Source: Acanthaster planci
Taxonomy: Eukaryota; Echinodermata; Asteroidea; Valvatida; Acanthasteridae
Length of the DNA: 64,000 nt
Assembly (NCBI RefSeq): GCF_001949145.1
Contig: NW_019091355.1
Coordinates: 2,838,069-2,902,068, forward strand
Reading direction: 5' to 3'
The notes beneath the pieces are model-generated. The model ran no database searches, was not told the DNA's origin, and saw only the letters and a list, made by a program, of their open reading frames with translations. Below, piece after piece: positions 13,481 through 24,914 of the stretch (position 1 is its first letter; every line of letters begins with the position of its first letter). A program made the translations under genes and the position numbers.

Positions 13481-15915
13481 CTTACAAACCGGATTAAATA
13501 TACAGCTTCTCAAGCAATGAAATCTGAAAGGCACACAGAAACATTTGCATAGCTGAAGTACAGTATATTATCAGTCAAACTCTCATGGTTTGAACATTGC
13601 TTTCAACTGGTCCCATGCAGTTTTAGCTCAGTGCACTGTCAGCACTGCTTTCTATCTGATGAAACCATATTTGGTTAAGGCTACAAAACTCAGTTTTCAG
13701 GCACATTCCCTTTAGTTACAAGTCTACCTAGTTCCTGCAAACAACTTTTAAAGATGAAGAGGAATGGAAAAGATGCAGATGAGATGAAATATTCATTAAT
13801 TTCACTGTGCTCTGATGAATTATTCTTAATTATGCATAAAAAGTATCTCATTACTTCCGACCAAATTAGACTTAATCATAATTGAAAGCCAGAAAAATAC
13901 TTGCCCTGCAACCGTCACAAAACGGTTTGACCCCTTCCCTTGAGTGTCCATACAAGAATGCGAGTGAACATTGGGGCTTGTTTACCAGAAAAAGTATTTC
14001 GGGTGTGCTTGTGTGTAGATTTAACAACGTGACAAGATCACTACTTTCATATGGGGTGGAAGTGGGGTAGCTTTTTTCCTGTCAATGGTAATGTTTTTGG
14101 ATTTTCTGTGTGTAGGCTGTAGTGATTCACCGAGTTATGTACATGTACGGTAGATCCATGTAACTCGTGTCGATTGGGGGCTTATTCCAACTATTTAGCA
14201 GCTGTGTTCCGGCAGAGGCTCTTAGTTACTCTTGAACAGAACAGAGTAAGTAGGATGCAGTGACAAAATGTCTTGCCACAAATATACAATCAGAAAAGGA
14301 GTCTGTATTCTCATGTCAGTCGCAGGTTTCAATTTGTGAGGTAGTTATTGGTTGTTGCTGCTTCCAAGGTTTGCTTCACAATAAAAAGTCCAAAATATTT
14401 TTGTAAGACAGACTTATTGATTTTGACGGCGTTTTGTGGAAGGTTGTTTCAGATGCATCGCTGTGGGGAACAATCAAGTTATTTCCAGGGATGAACCTCA
14501 ATGTTATAGTAATTTATTTATTGAAATGTCAGAATTTTGCATATTTTGCCCTTGTTTTGTGATTCATTTAGTACCTTACAAACAAACCAGTTAGTTCTTA
14601 GTAGATCAAAGAAATTACAAAACATATCAAATAAACGTACAATTGCATAAAGGAAGGGAAAAACAATATTAAAACAAACAAAACCACGTAAATATCAAAC
14701 TGGAATACGTCATACTCATGTATTTCCAAAAGTTTTAATGTGGATGAATTTGTCAACCATGATTTTCTGGAAAATAAGACACAAAGGACAAGCGAAACAA
14801 ACATGCTGCAGCCTTTGTAAAAAGTCAAGATCTTCAAGTTGGCATCTGAGCTACTTCTGGGCATGTCGCCCAAACATATTTGACAGTTTGTCGAAAATGT
14901 TGTCTCTTTAAGAAACCCTGCTGTGACACGAATATTCATTTCACATCATTTGTCTACTAATGTTAAAATTTGCTGCTTGCTGCTTATTATGGAATGTGCC
15001 CCATAGTGAAATGTACGCATGATCTTGAAAACATATCACCAGAAATGTAAATAATTAATTATGCAAAACTCTAACAAAAGCAGCAAGATTTTACAAATCT
15101 GTTAGGCACCAAAGCAATATTCAGCAAACACATTTCGCTTGGACGGAATTTTGCACTGAACACCAGTGGCTGGAAAGTGGCCGGATTTCTTCATAACTAC
15201 AACCCACAGTACACGTCAGGCAAACATCTAGAGCATCAGAAAGAAATACGACATTCTAAGCTGTCCAAAAATTGTAGACGTACAGTGGTTTTCAATTTGT
15301 AATGGCATATATAGGGATTACAAAACTGGAGACACAGCTTCAGAAAGAAAAGTTGTGTGTCTGATACGTACAGGAATTTTCCGTCTCATACTTCAGACTC
15401 CAAATACTAAAATTTCACATGTGATTGTACCTCAGAATGAACTTTTCTGTATTAAAATATGAAAACGGTAAATGGCTTTGTACATGTATATACACATCAC
15501 TTTACAAAAAAAAATGAGGCAGTTATAAAATATACTTATGTACATCGACACAGCAAATATAATTTCCAATTAACTTAGTGAATATTAACTCTTTGGTGGA
15601 CAGTTGGACAGGAAGTTGGAAAGTTAAATCAGCGCACTTGTTATGACAAGCAGGATGAGGTAAGTAACCGTCATTCGTGGTTTGGGCTATATTTACTTTA
15701 GCCGGCAATTCAGAACAAAAATGTAACGTAACCTTAACAACGTTTCCATGTTGACAGGTTCGCATCTTTCACCTTTCTCTAGTCTGGACTCGAGCCGTCA
15801 GTATTCAACCGTTGTAGAAGAGTTACAATGCAATATCAAGTCCACCTTGCACTGGTACAACGGTCATCTGGAAATGTCTCTCTGTCCTTGGGCAATAAAC
15901 TTGGGCTCTCCTGTC

Positions 15916-18900
15916 CTATACTGATGATGCTATGACTTGTCTGAAGTTGGTGCTATTAATGGTCCTGAAAAAAATAAAATTGTCAAATATGGATAAAAGG
16001 GGCTACGTCATCAACGTTCAAACCGTTGTACTTCCCATGTACCATAATTGTATCTGAATTACTTGCCAGTTCAAAATAAGGAAATGACTGTCATTAGTTC
16101 CAGACTTCAAATATTTGGAAACTAATTTTATTACATGTACTTTGCACTCAGTCTTTTTTTTTTGTTTTTTTTTAGTTTTTTATTTTTCCTTTGATTTATA
16201 ATACTCTGAAATGCCTTGTCAAAAATGCACTCTTGCGTCATATTACAAGAGTGATCTTTGAAAGTTCCCAAAGTTTCCCTAAAATTTCTTAAAATTCCAA
16301 TATATTTCCATTCAGGACAAAATCAATTCAGACTGACCTGAAAACGTTCTGGTTGATGATGGAAGTGGTGGTCGCCGATTTGGGACCCGGTGAAGGCATG
16401 AATATCTTGCCGCTGTTGTTCATTGGCGGAGGTCCTTTCTTCTTCTTGAGCTTGTAGGGATCGTTGGAATGAGAGGGGTAAGGGTCAAAGGTCCCCGCCT
16501 TGCAACCAGCAATCTGAAGATAACAGAAGACAAGTTAATGTGACGACACGTATCGATAGGTAGTTTGGAGAACAGGTATACTACGGAGGAAAAGCAAAAA
16601 CACCGAGGTACTTTTAAAATTTTTTGTAAAAATTGAAGAATGCAGTTTACTGGCCAAATTGCTTAACAACCTTAGGAAAAAAATTGTCCTGGTATTCCAT
16701 GAAGTCTGGTTTTATTTGAAATTGTGGCCCAACCTAACAAACATTAGTCATGAGTGGCAACAGTGACTTTTGAATCGAAAGACCTCAGAAAATATCATTG
16801 TGTGAATCAACCCTTGACATTATTGACCCACATAACTGTCCATTTCAACCGAATGCTAAACTGAGCAATACATCAAAATAAGGAGACCAGTTCGCTTTTT
16901 CCAACACAAACTAAAACCAAACTCATGGCCTTAGGACTCATTTTGCGGGATCCGGTCACACATATCTGCTGGTCAAAATATTAAGTGTGGTCTTTTTGGA
17001 ACGATGTGTCCTTACTTCTTTTGCTGGGTGACTGGGCTTGAACGGTTTGACTTCTCTCTTGGGCGTTCCGATCTTCTTGATGGGTGGCAAGGGTTTGTCA
17101 GTAGCGTAGGGGTTGGCGTCAAACACTGCCTTCGGGTGCATCCCCAGCTTGAAGGCTCCACCTTTGGTCGCGCTCTTGTGGGCCTCTAGTTCTTTCTGAA
17201 AGTATTGTTACAGTTGAAGTGTTGCACATCAGGCATTTGCAGCAACCATGTCTACGTGTACATATATGTCAGTGCACTGGCATTTGATTATAAGAGGATA
17301 ACCGTGAAGTATGGATAAAGGCCAGTTCATCGTTAAATTTGGTAGGTACTTACCCGTCTTAATTCTTTGCCTTTGTTGTATGGGTTGGATGAATAGGTAT
17401 AGCCTTTGCCTATCGTTAGCGATGGGTACCTAATTGAAGAAGAATTTTAAACATGTGATATACTGTGGTTCGAGTGTTCATCCCCAAAATGGACTTCTTT
17501 CAAAACATTTAACAACAAAAATTGAACCATTTCTACTCGCTTACCCATATCCTGTTCCGATTTTTCCTGGATTTGTGGTGAAGTTTCTACCGTCCGATTT
17601 GTAGGGTTTTCCGGGTTTCTTCACCGGACTGAAGGCTCCCACAGGACCGGATAGTGTGCCATAATGGTTGCCAAGTCCACTCCTAAAACACAAGTATGAA
17701 TGAAAACTTACTGACAACCTATTCCTTTCCTAGCTGAAAATGTGCAGACTCCATATGGATCTGCTGAATGGAAAAATCAGGTGAGGCCGATGTGCTTTTT
17801 TTTACTACAAATACAAAACAGCTGAAAACTAGCCACAAGATGCGTTCATTTCAAAATTATTACACTGACTGTCCTCGGGAGAAACTTTGGGAAAAGTAGT
17901 TTGCTTGGAGTGGTTGCACCCTGGACATAAACCAGTCACATTCAAAGAATTATACATGCACATTTCTCCTAAATCAATATCCAGCTCACAAAGGATGTAT
18001 GTCATTGCACAAACTTGTCTTGGTGTGGGTAGGTAACCAACAGCTGTGAAACTTCTTGTCAGATTGTCAGAAATATATACTGACTCGACTGTAAGAAGTT
18101 GTATTCCAACAACTTTTGAGGAGTGTTCATGGAACACACAAATGTGAAGCAACTCTTATAATTGCTGAGAGAAGAGCGTGGTGGAGGGGTTAGGGATAGA
18201 ATCCACCTGCTGGCCACAGGTTGTATCCTTGAGCAAGCCACTTTACCCCAATTTGCCTCTCTCCACCAAGGAGTCTATAAAGGGGCAACTGCATTAGCTG
18301 GGGAGTAACTAGACTTGACTCAAGTCGGGATCTCTATGACGTCTTTGTTTCTGCTTTGGATACGCATCTAATCGAGACCGCCATTACTTGCTTCGCGTCC
18401 TTTTGTGTCGTTTTATTACTCTGAATTCAGTTGAGAAATCCCGACTTGACGAATCTGCCAACCGTTTGTACACAGGGAATCGGCTTATCTACCAAAAGTG
18501 GTAGTAGCAAATCACATTGCAGGACTTGTTTTTACGTCGTTCATACCTGCATTATTATGACCGAGTCTACAAGTCTGACTACTTTGATTGGTGGAAATTC
18601 CGTATACATTATGCAAGATCATGTTGTTCATATGCAATTATGAATGACTACATATCACTGCAGGGGGTCCGATTGGCTTATTCATCAAGTCGGACTTACT
18701 CACTGGTGACATATGATATACGTTGTACAATAAAGGCTATCAAATAAGGGTGCCTTATGCAACCTGCCGGGCCGAGCGTGACGACCATCGCAGTAGTGCG
18801 TACTGGCTGAAGGGATAGCTAACTAGGGCAGAGCAATGTAAGTCTGACTTGATTTCAGTCTAGGGAGTAACCTGTGATGGACTGGCATCCCAACCAAGGG

Positions 18901-19958
18901 GTGCACAGCTATTCCCAGTTGTTTCGTGCCAAGGAAACTGGAGATAGACCCTGGCCTGATGGGCCAGGGTGGCCCAGGACAGATTTTGCTTAGGACCCCT
19001 TGTCACTACGGTACTCACTGCATTTTGGTCCCACTGCTGGGCAGGAATGCCTTCCCAATGTTCTTCTTGGATTCCTTGACTTTGTACTGCCTACGCATCT
19101 TCACAGGGTCACTGTACGCTTCGCCCTCCATGATGCGGGTGAACTTCTCGCTGAAGTAACCCCCTTGCCCTGCCGTCCTGGTCTTGCTTCCACCAGGCAG
19201 CATTTGCTTGCCTTTGTAAGCGGACACGTTGAAGGCCTCTGCAAACACGAAGAATGGAACAGCAACTCTTTAAAAGTGTCCAACACAAAGACCATGTTCG
19301 TTTGGATACACTCTCATCTTTCATCTGTAATTTTTCTGATTCTCTGTATTTTGCAAAGACTGAAAACATTACACAAGTAGTAGGACTCCTAATGCAAGTA
19401 TATTTGTTGGGTATGAGCCCACATGATCTGTCAGTTGATCAGTCAACTGAACTGTGATATCAGTTGAGAATTCAGGACATCTTGGACTTCATCCTTCAGG
19501 GAAAAAGCCTTCCACAACTGTGGAAGAAAAGGTGATTTGGCAACTTCATTGGAGTATGCCTGACCTTTTGACCTATGCTTGCATAACCGAGGGAGGTATC
19601 TGTCATTGCTTCACACCCTCAGACAGGAGACCTAAGTAGCTCTCAAATGACACCTAATTTGTCCAGATAGGCAGAAGTTAAACGTTGACAGATCAGGCAT
19701 CAAGATTGATCAGTAATGCTGTGATCAACCGACTGCGTCCAACATGTAGGGTTACGATCACCATGACGCTCGGAAAAGGGATGAAAATATCTGCTGTTGC
19801 CTGTAAAATGTACATTCAAACTGCTATACCAACAAACCCAAAACTAACTTACTTGTTCCAGGCATTTTGTATTTATCACTAATTGTCACATATTCCATCT
19901 CCTGAAACAGGCCGATGCGTTCCATGTCGGTCTTTCCACTCCCCTTCTCAGACGGCAT
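15916..19958 (-). CDS. CFAP96: Cilia- and flagella-associated protein 96 (C4orf47 homologue)
   Basis: Seven coding exons join in phase: 19958-19853, 19238-19019, 17682-17545, 17429-17354, 17195-17016, 16513-16338 and 15964-15916; 314 residues against about 309 in human. Matches in order: start MPSEKGSGKTDMERIGLFQE; KQMLPGGSKT and GGYFSEKFTRIMEGE; KKNIGKAFLPSSG; GNHYGTLSGPVGAFSPVKKP; NPGKIGTGYGYPSLTIG; FDANPYATDKPLPPIKK; CKAGTFDPYPSHSNDPY; and the C-terminal MPSPGPKSATTTSIINQNV. These repeated Gly/Pro/Lys-rich, helix-poor motifs are typical of axonemal microtubule-associated proteins of this family. There is no signal peptide or membrane segment. A noncoding 5' UTR segment continues to an acceptor at 20014-20015, so at least one upstream exon exists. 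The role at centrosome and axoneme is inferred from orthologues. Confidence 0.95.
16861..16963. repeat. Dispersed repeat, copy 2 (CFAP96 intron)
   Basis: Direct-orientation relative of 7880-7993; the shared ends are TGAGCAATACATCAAAA and the GGACTCATTTTGCGGGATCC segment. Confidence 0.6.
18170..18975. mobile_element. SINE-like repeat split by a nested DNA transposon
   Basis: A SINE-like repeat (CCTTGAGCAAGCCACTTTACC; CTGTGATGGACTGGCATCCC) is interrupted by a 553-bp insert at 18310-18862. The insert starts TAGACTTGACTCAAGTC and ends in the inverted counterpart (reverse complement TAGACTGAAATCAAGTC). It is flanked by identical 9-bp GGGAGTAAC (18301-18309 and 18863-18871). A 9-bp duplication fits Mutator-like elements. 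No transposase is encoded. It lies in the CFAP96 intron after coding exon 2. Confidence 0.65.
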
Positions 19959-20138
19959 CTTGAAGCTGTCTGTGGAACTCTGCTGTCAAAGAATGCTGTT
20001 GGCCCTTTGTAGTCTGAAAAAAACCCAATTGTGATCCTCTAAGTAAAGTTGTTATTTACCACACGCATTCTTGTAGTCATATTTTATAATGTACAGCCTA
20101 TCATAAGGTCTTGAAATAAACAAAAACTTTGGTGTAAT

Positions 20139-20221
20139 GTACCCACAGAACTGTGGGGTTCGACATCCCCTGTGTGGGAGCGCAGCAGATGATGAACCCC
20201 ACAGTTTTGGGGTGGGTGTAC
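20139..20221. mobile_element. Short foldback element, family A copy 1
   Basis: GTACCCACAGAACTGTGGGG and its inverted counterpart CCCCACAGTTTTGGGGTGGG form an 83-bp imperfect hairpin. A related hairpin with the same AGAACTGTGGGG core lies at 38992-39064. Confidence 0.55.
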
Positions 20222-20594
20222 AAAAATCCATGCTGGTGGTGCCTATGTTATCTAACCACTGAACCAGAAATTTATTCCAACTATTTTTAGCAAACAAATG
20301 TGTTGGTGTCATGGTGCCTTGTTGTACATTATAAATGCACCACGTTATGTCCTGTCCGTGTCCTGTGTAAGGCGCCTTACCAAATACTCAAGATGTGTTT
20401 GCCACGTTTTCCAAACATGTAGCCCATTTTAAATTTGTTAACTGTACGCTTACAAGTCAAAATTCCATCATCCGACATGTCAAACGTCAATCATTCTATG
20501 TTCTCATTACTTCCATTTTCATTTTTTCATTTTACGCAGTGATACTCAACCATACCACCTTCAACGTTTTCCAAATTTGAACTTTTAAGTTTTA

Positions 20595-20725
20595 GGACCT
20601 CAATCTCACTTTATTTCCACATACGACAAAATATTAGATATTGTGTATAACACAAGAAAAAACAATACATGTCATGTATGTGGAGGGATCCCATCGGAAT
20701 AAAAGCTTGTCGAGAATGGGAACCC
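20595..20725 (-). mobile_element. LINE-like 3' end fragment, copy 1
   Basis: On the minus strand it contains CTCGACAAGC, GGGATCCC and GTGGAAATAAAG, shared with 50885-51010. The GTGGAAATAAAG(AATGAATGA) ending is typical of CR1/L2-type LINE 3' ends. No reverse transcriptase is present. Confidence 0.5.
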
Positions 20726-20886
20726 TTCAATATCCACCACGGTCACTAACACGATTGGCACGTGTGGAAAAGGATGCATAAATTGGGACATAAATTTTAG
20801 GCCTAACTCGACTAGCTCGCATGGAGGCTAGGTGTGTTCTTATCTTCTACGCACCACCAAAACTCTACAGTATTTGTTATACTCAC

Positions 20887-21087
20887 AGTCACGCTATATG
20901 ATGAGAGATAAGTACACTAAGTCGCTCGATGTTGAACAAATGCTGTCTCTAACGCATATTGTTGATCGGAGACTGTCCGTAGGCCACGAATCATGCCAAC
21001 GCATAGCCGGAAATGGGCCTCGGCTTACACGTACACGCACACAACCTTGCTTCGGCTCCGATATGCGATACACCTCTGTTTCAACAC
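20887..21087 (-). promoter_or_regulatory. Probable first noncoding exon/core promoter of CFAP96
   Basis: On the minus strand a strong donor (GACT|GTGAGT, exon end 20887) faces the 20013 acceptor (TTTTTTTCAG). The stretch just upstream is GC-rich compared with its surroundings. A second donor-like site (GAATG|GTGAGT near 22527-22532) could serve an alternative upstream exon. No transcript evidence is available. Confidence 0.4.
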
Positions 21088-21100
21088 GTCGCCAAGCAAC
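21088..21100. promoter_or_regulatory. RFX X-box motif upstream of CFAP96
   Basis: GTCGCCAAGCAAC fits the X-box half-sites GTNRCC and RGYAAC with a one-base spacer. RFX factors drive ciliary genes through this motif. It sits about 200 bp upstream of the proposed first-exon donor and 1.1 kb upstream of the CFAP96 start codon. Confidence 0.55.
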
Positions 21101-24100
21101 AGATCTTTGCTGGTAGACTGGAAACCTAGCCTCATCTTGCACAGATTGAGCTGGTGTCCTATCTAACGCTCGCCGCGCGTGCGGCTTCATAAATTTGCAA
21201 AAAAAACCGATGAGTTTTTTAATGTGAAATACTGATTGCCTGTAGTCATGGTAGCGTCGGTAAAATGCCAAAGCACAAATTGGTCGACGAATCACTATTA
21301 TTACAAAGAAAATTCTGGCAAAAAATTTTTCTTCCGGAAATAGCTTTAGCCTACACAGTTGTTAATATCCCGAAACGGATTAATCAGTTACTGAAGAAAT
21401 AAAATGAAGTAAAATTCATTCTCTCTTCGAGGGGTGTTATTCTGCTTTGTCAAATGAATCTGCGCTTGGAGGAAGCAGACGTCAGTCAATGTATTAATGA
21501 GTGATTGATAATTTAACCAATAAACCTAAATTGTTTCGTTGTGCATTTTGCAGACTGTTCAGCTGCAGAAGACATGATGATGTGGGTGTGCGCGTGGTCG
21601 CCAGAGACTAAACTTGAAGATACCATAAAAGCGACAAAAAATAAAAGTTAGGGCACGCACTGAATCAGAGTCGAGGCTAATGGAGCTCAAGTTTTGAAAT
21701 ATACGAAACCTCAACGTATCCGAGTGGGCCATATTTTTCTCATCTGGGAGAAAAATCAGTCTCTTAAATGGTATAATAATAAATAAATATCAGTAAATTA
21801 TATGAAATTTTAATTCCTTACTACAGGTTTAAAGTTGATTGTTCCGGGACAGCGGTTCCCTTACTGTGATGTTAACCACATTACCTAACTCACCAGGAAT
21901 GGTCCATGTATTCATAAAAAGAATGTATTCATTAATTTACAATTTAATGACAAGTATAAAACACATTATCTACAAAATCATATTTTACCATTGACAACAC
22001 ACTTCTGGTTCTTTTATAAAAGTCATTCTACTGTTACTGTTATTTCAGTTCATTTGTTTTTGCATCTCACAAAACTCAAACAAGGAAATGGTACGACCTC
22101 AGGAAAACAGCTCAGAAAATCATGGGTCTAGAATTACCAACTCTTGAAAGTCGGTACAGTAATTAACCAAGGTAAATGGTTTCATTTCCCCCTCTGTTTA
22201 ATAACTGGGGTTGTAATAAATCAGGATTATGCTTGGGTGTTCCCCGCAACATTAAACCTCGCTAGATTCAATTGTTCGGGATTCAATATTCCCCTCATCA
22301 CGCGTGAAACGAAACTCTTAATATTGACCATAAAATTATAAGGTTATGTACAAACAATCACACATTGCCGTGAGATAATTATTCAAGTTCATACAAATAG
22401 TTACATGTAACATGATTTAATGAGAAGCAGATCCTACAAAACTGCGTACTGGCAGCATTAAAACATCGTTTACCAATCAAAGTGTACTGCAAGTGTGTGC
22501 ATTGAATTAAAAACTGCAACTCACCATTCGAACTGCTTTCTCATGCCTCCCGTAAGCTGCAGGCAGCCAGAAACGTAAGGTTATCGGCAGAGGCTGGCAA
22601 AAAGGAAGTTGTTACCTCTAGCCGAAGTTCCATCGAAATCAACAACTCGCGCATTTTTTGCTCAGCAAGAAAACTCTGAAATGCACAAAAGAATGTCTGG
22701 TATGCGAAAAGAACAAAAGCGAGGATACAACATATTCTAATTCCGAGCGTAAAATCCGGGGCGGAACTGTGAGAAGAAAGTGTGAGACCGCAGGAGGGCG
22801 CCAGTCAGAATTGTTTATGGTTGCAGGCCACTAAGTAAACTGTCGTAGCCAACAGTGTATACCCGAACTTCAAAAAAATCAGGAAAAATACTCACGAGTT
22901 TCTCAGGCGTTCGAGATGCACGTCAAATTAAAGCCCAGATTATGATGTTTCATTTCCTTTTCAAATTTCCATTCATTAACTCATGACTTCCGAAGATATT
23001 TATTTCCACAGAGGGTCACCCGTACAATGCAGTCTTGAAGCCCCTCGTCATTTTTAAATATCGATACCTACACTTCTCTAAAAATACTCCGTTTCCAGGC
23101 ACCGATTTCTTCCAAATCTCACTAAGATGTACGCTGGTATTCTCTTTACCCGCCTAAACCTGTATTTTCTACAAATCTTCAAGTTCATGGGCCACAAAAT
23201 GCTCTATTTCGTAGGGAATTGAGTGCATTTCTAATTGTAATTTGACCCGCGCAAGCAGTTTTCGGATTATTTACCGGTCTGCATCTTGTACGCACGTCTA
23301 GCGTACAGCACACGTTTGCGAAAGTACAAAGCTGACAAGTGAAACGACGGAACAGAATCAATGTGACTCAACAAAGCAAAATGAACCAGCGTTAGGTGAG
23401 AGCAGGGCGAAAACTGGACCTGGTAACACCCAAAATATTTTTATTTTACCTTTTCCAAAATAATGTTCACTTTCATGAAAATATACTGAAACAAGATGAC
23501 GAATATTATTACACTCGATTGCTATATTATCGCGGAAATTTGACCATCGCAGTATCGGAAATTTTGAATGTTGCGTTGCCAGTGAGTTCCCAATCGGCAA
23601 TATTCGCCCAGGTCATCAATAATCTATGGCCTGAGGATAAGTTTTGTTAAAGCAGAGAGAGAAACTCTGCACGTTTCCGTAAGTTTTGATAATCGATGTA
23701 TTTTTTCCGAAATTTGTACACTCTCCTTGACTGTGTCCATCATTACCTACCGTCCATCTCTTTAACAGTTATTTGTAACGCCACCCTGCCACTGGATATC
23801 AATTGCTGGGTTCCCATGTCAATTTCAAAATGACCAATGGTGTTTAAAGGAACATTTTAACTGCTAAGATTTCCATTTTTTTTGAGTCAAAATAAGGGCT
23901 TCTGCGCTGAAAAACCTTTTGCGTGTGTAAAGCGCGCCCCCAATCTCCATTAATTGATAATTATGTCGGCATTATTGTCGCAATTTGTTTGCTTTTCTAA
24001 TACAATTTGAAGAATTTCCAACTGATATTTAGAATTTGTAACATACATTTTAAATAAAATAGTTCAGGTTTTTGATGAGATGGTTATAACTCTCGGAAAA

Positions 24101-24914
24101 TTAGAACTCAGAAAGAAGACATTTTTACCAATTGTTTCAGACATCAATAAAAAAAATGAGTCCACCAAAAAATGAAATTTGCGATACCCACATAATTTAT
24201 TATTCCTTCGGCAAAACACAAATTGAAGTCATGAGATGAATGTCGTTGCTACAGTCTGCTGGTGGAATCTACATCACAACATTTTGGACACTTGAAGTCT
24301 CATGTAAAATAATGAAGATATTGCAGTAACAGGCAAATAAATTGGCACCCGTTTCGCACACTTCTTCACCACCGCACAATTACATACATGTACCTTTGTC
24401 AAATGGAACATCTGAAGTCTGGTCTCTACCTCTTGGCAGTTATGCCACCAGACTACTGAATGGTCTATCTTGAATACGATAGACAAGTTCTGGCCTTATA
24501 CCGTGCTCCTAACTGAAATCACTTCAATCCGCAAAGACATGCCCAAAATGAAGCTTGCGAACGCGGTTGTGAGTTCTGTCTCGTGCATGTGCTTTGTTCC
24601 CAATTGACCTTGCTTCTTTAGTGCTTGAAATAATGGAAATGGTTTATTAATAATTGGAAAAAACGCAATGGCTGTTCTTATTTCAGATGCACCCCTGTAA
24701 AAGTTTGTGGATTATGTTTACCTCTTAAAAAAAGTACAGCATTATTTGATTTTTATTTTTTAAACTATGTAACTTCCTGTTCCATTTGTGTACCTTTTCC
24801 AAGTTCCAACCAAGCACAGATAGTCAACTAAAGACCCACTGTCTTCTAATTTGCACTACTGCAACATTTTGCCGGTGCTGCCTCCAAGTTGTGGCCTGAG
24901 ACAGACCAACTGAA
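21101..24914. other. Intergenic region between CFAP96 and LRRC20
   Basis: Mostly AT-rich sequence in which I see no coding gene. The frame at 20894-21295 (minus, 133 codons) overlaps the presumed CFAP96 promoter and has no recognisable domain. An AATAAA on the minus strand (plus 24643-24648) lies about 270 nt past the LRRC20 stop and may be its poly(A) signal. Confidence 0.55.

Larger units (their letters stand above)
10711..15915. other. Intergenic region between AP1AR and CFAP96 (convergent 3' ends)
   Basis: No gene is supported here. It holds the AP1AR 3' UTR, a C/G-rich inverted element (11790-12089), a SINE fragment (12440-12520) and one copy of a 30-bp CRE-containing repeat (13451-13480). 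The open frames at 13882-14070 and 14598-14939 are AT-rich, resemble no family I know and are treated as chance. Confidence 0.6.

Noticed and set aside
14598-14939. A 113-codon minus-strand frame with hydrophobic C-terminus
   Set aside because: AT-rich, Phe/Leu/Ile-rich by base composition, with no start context or family match.
20894-21295. A 133-codon minus-strand frame near the CFAP96 promoter
   Set aside because: There is no recognisable domain and the composition is biased by a GC-rich promoter; more likely the CFAP96 5' UTR or promoter.
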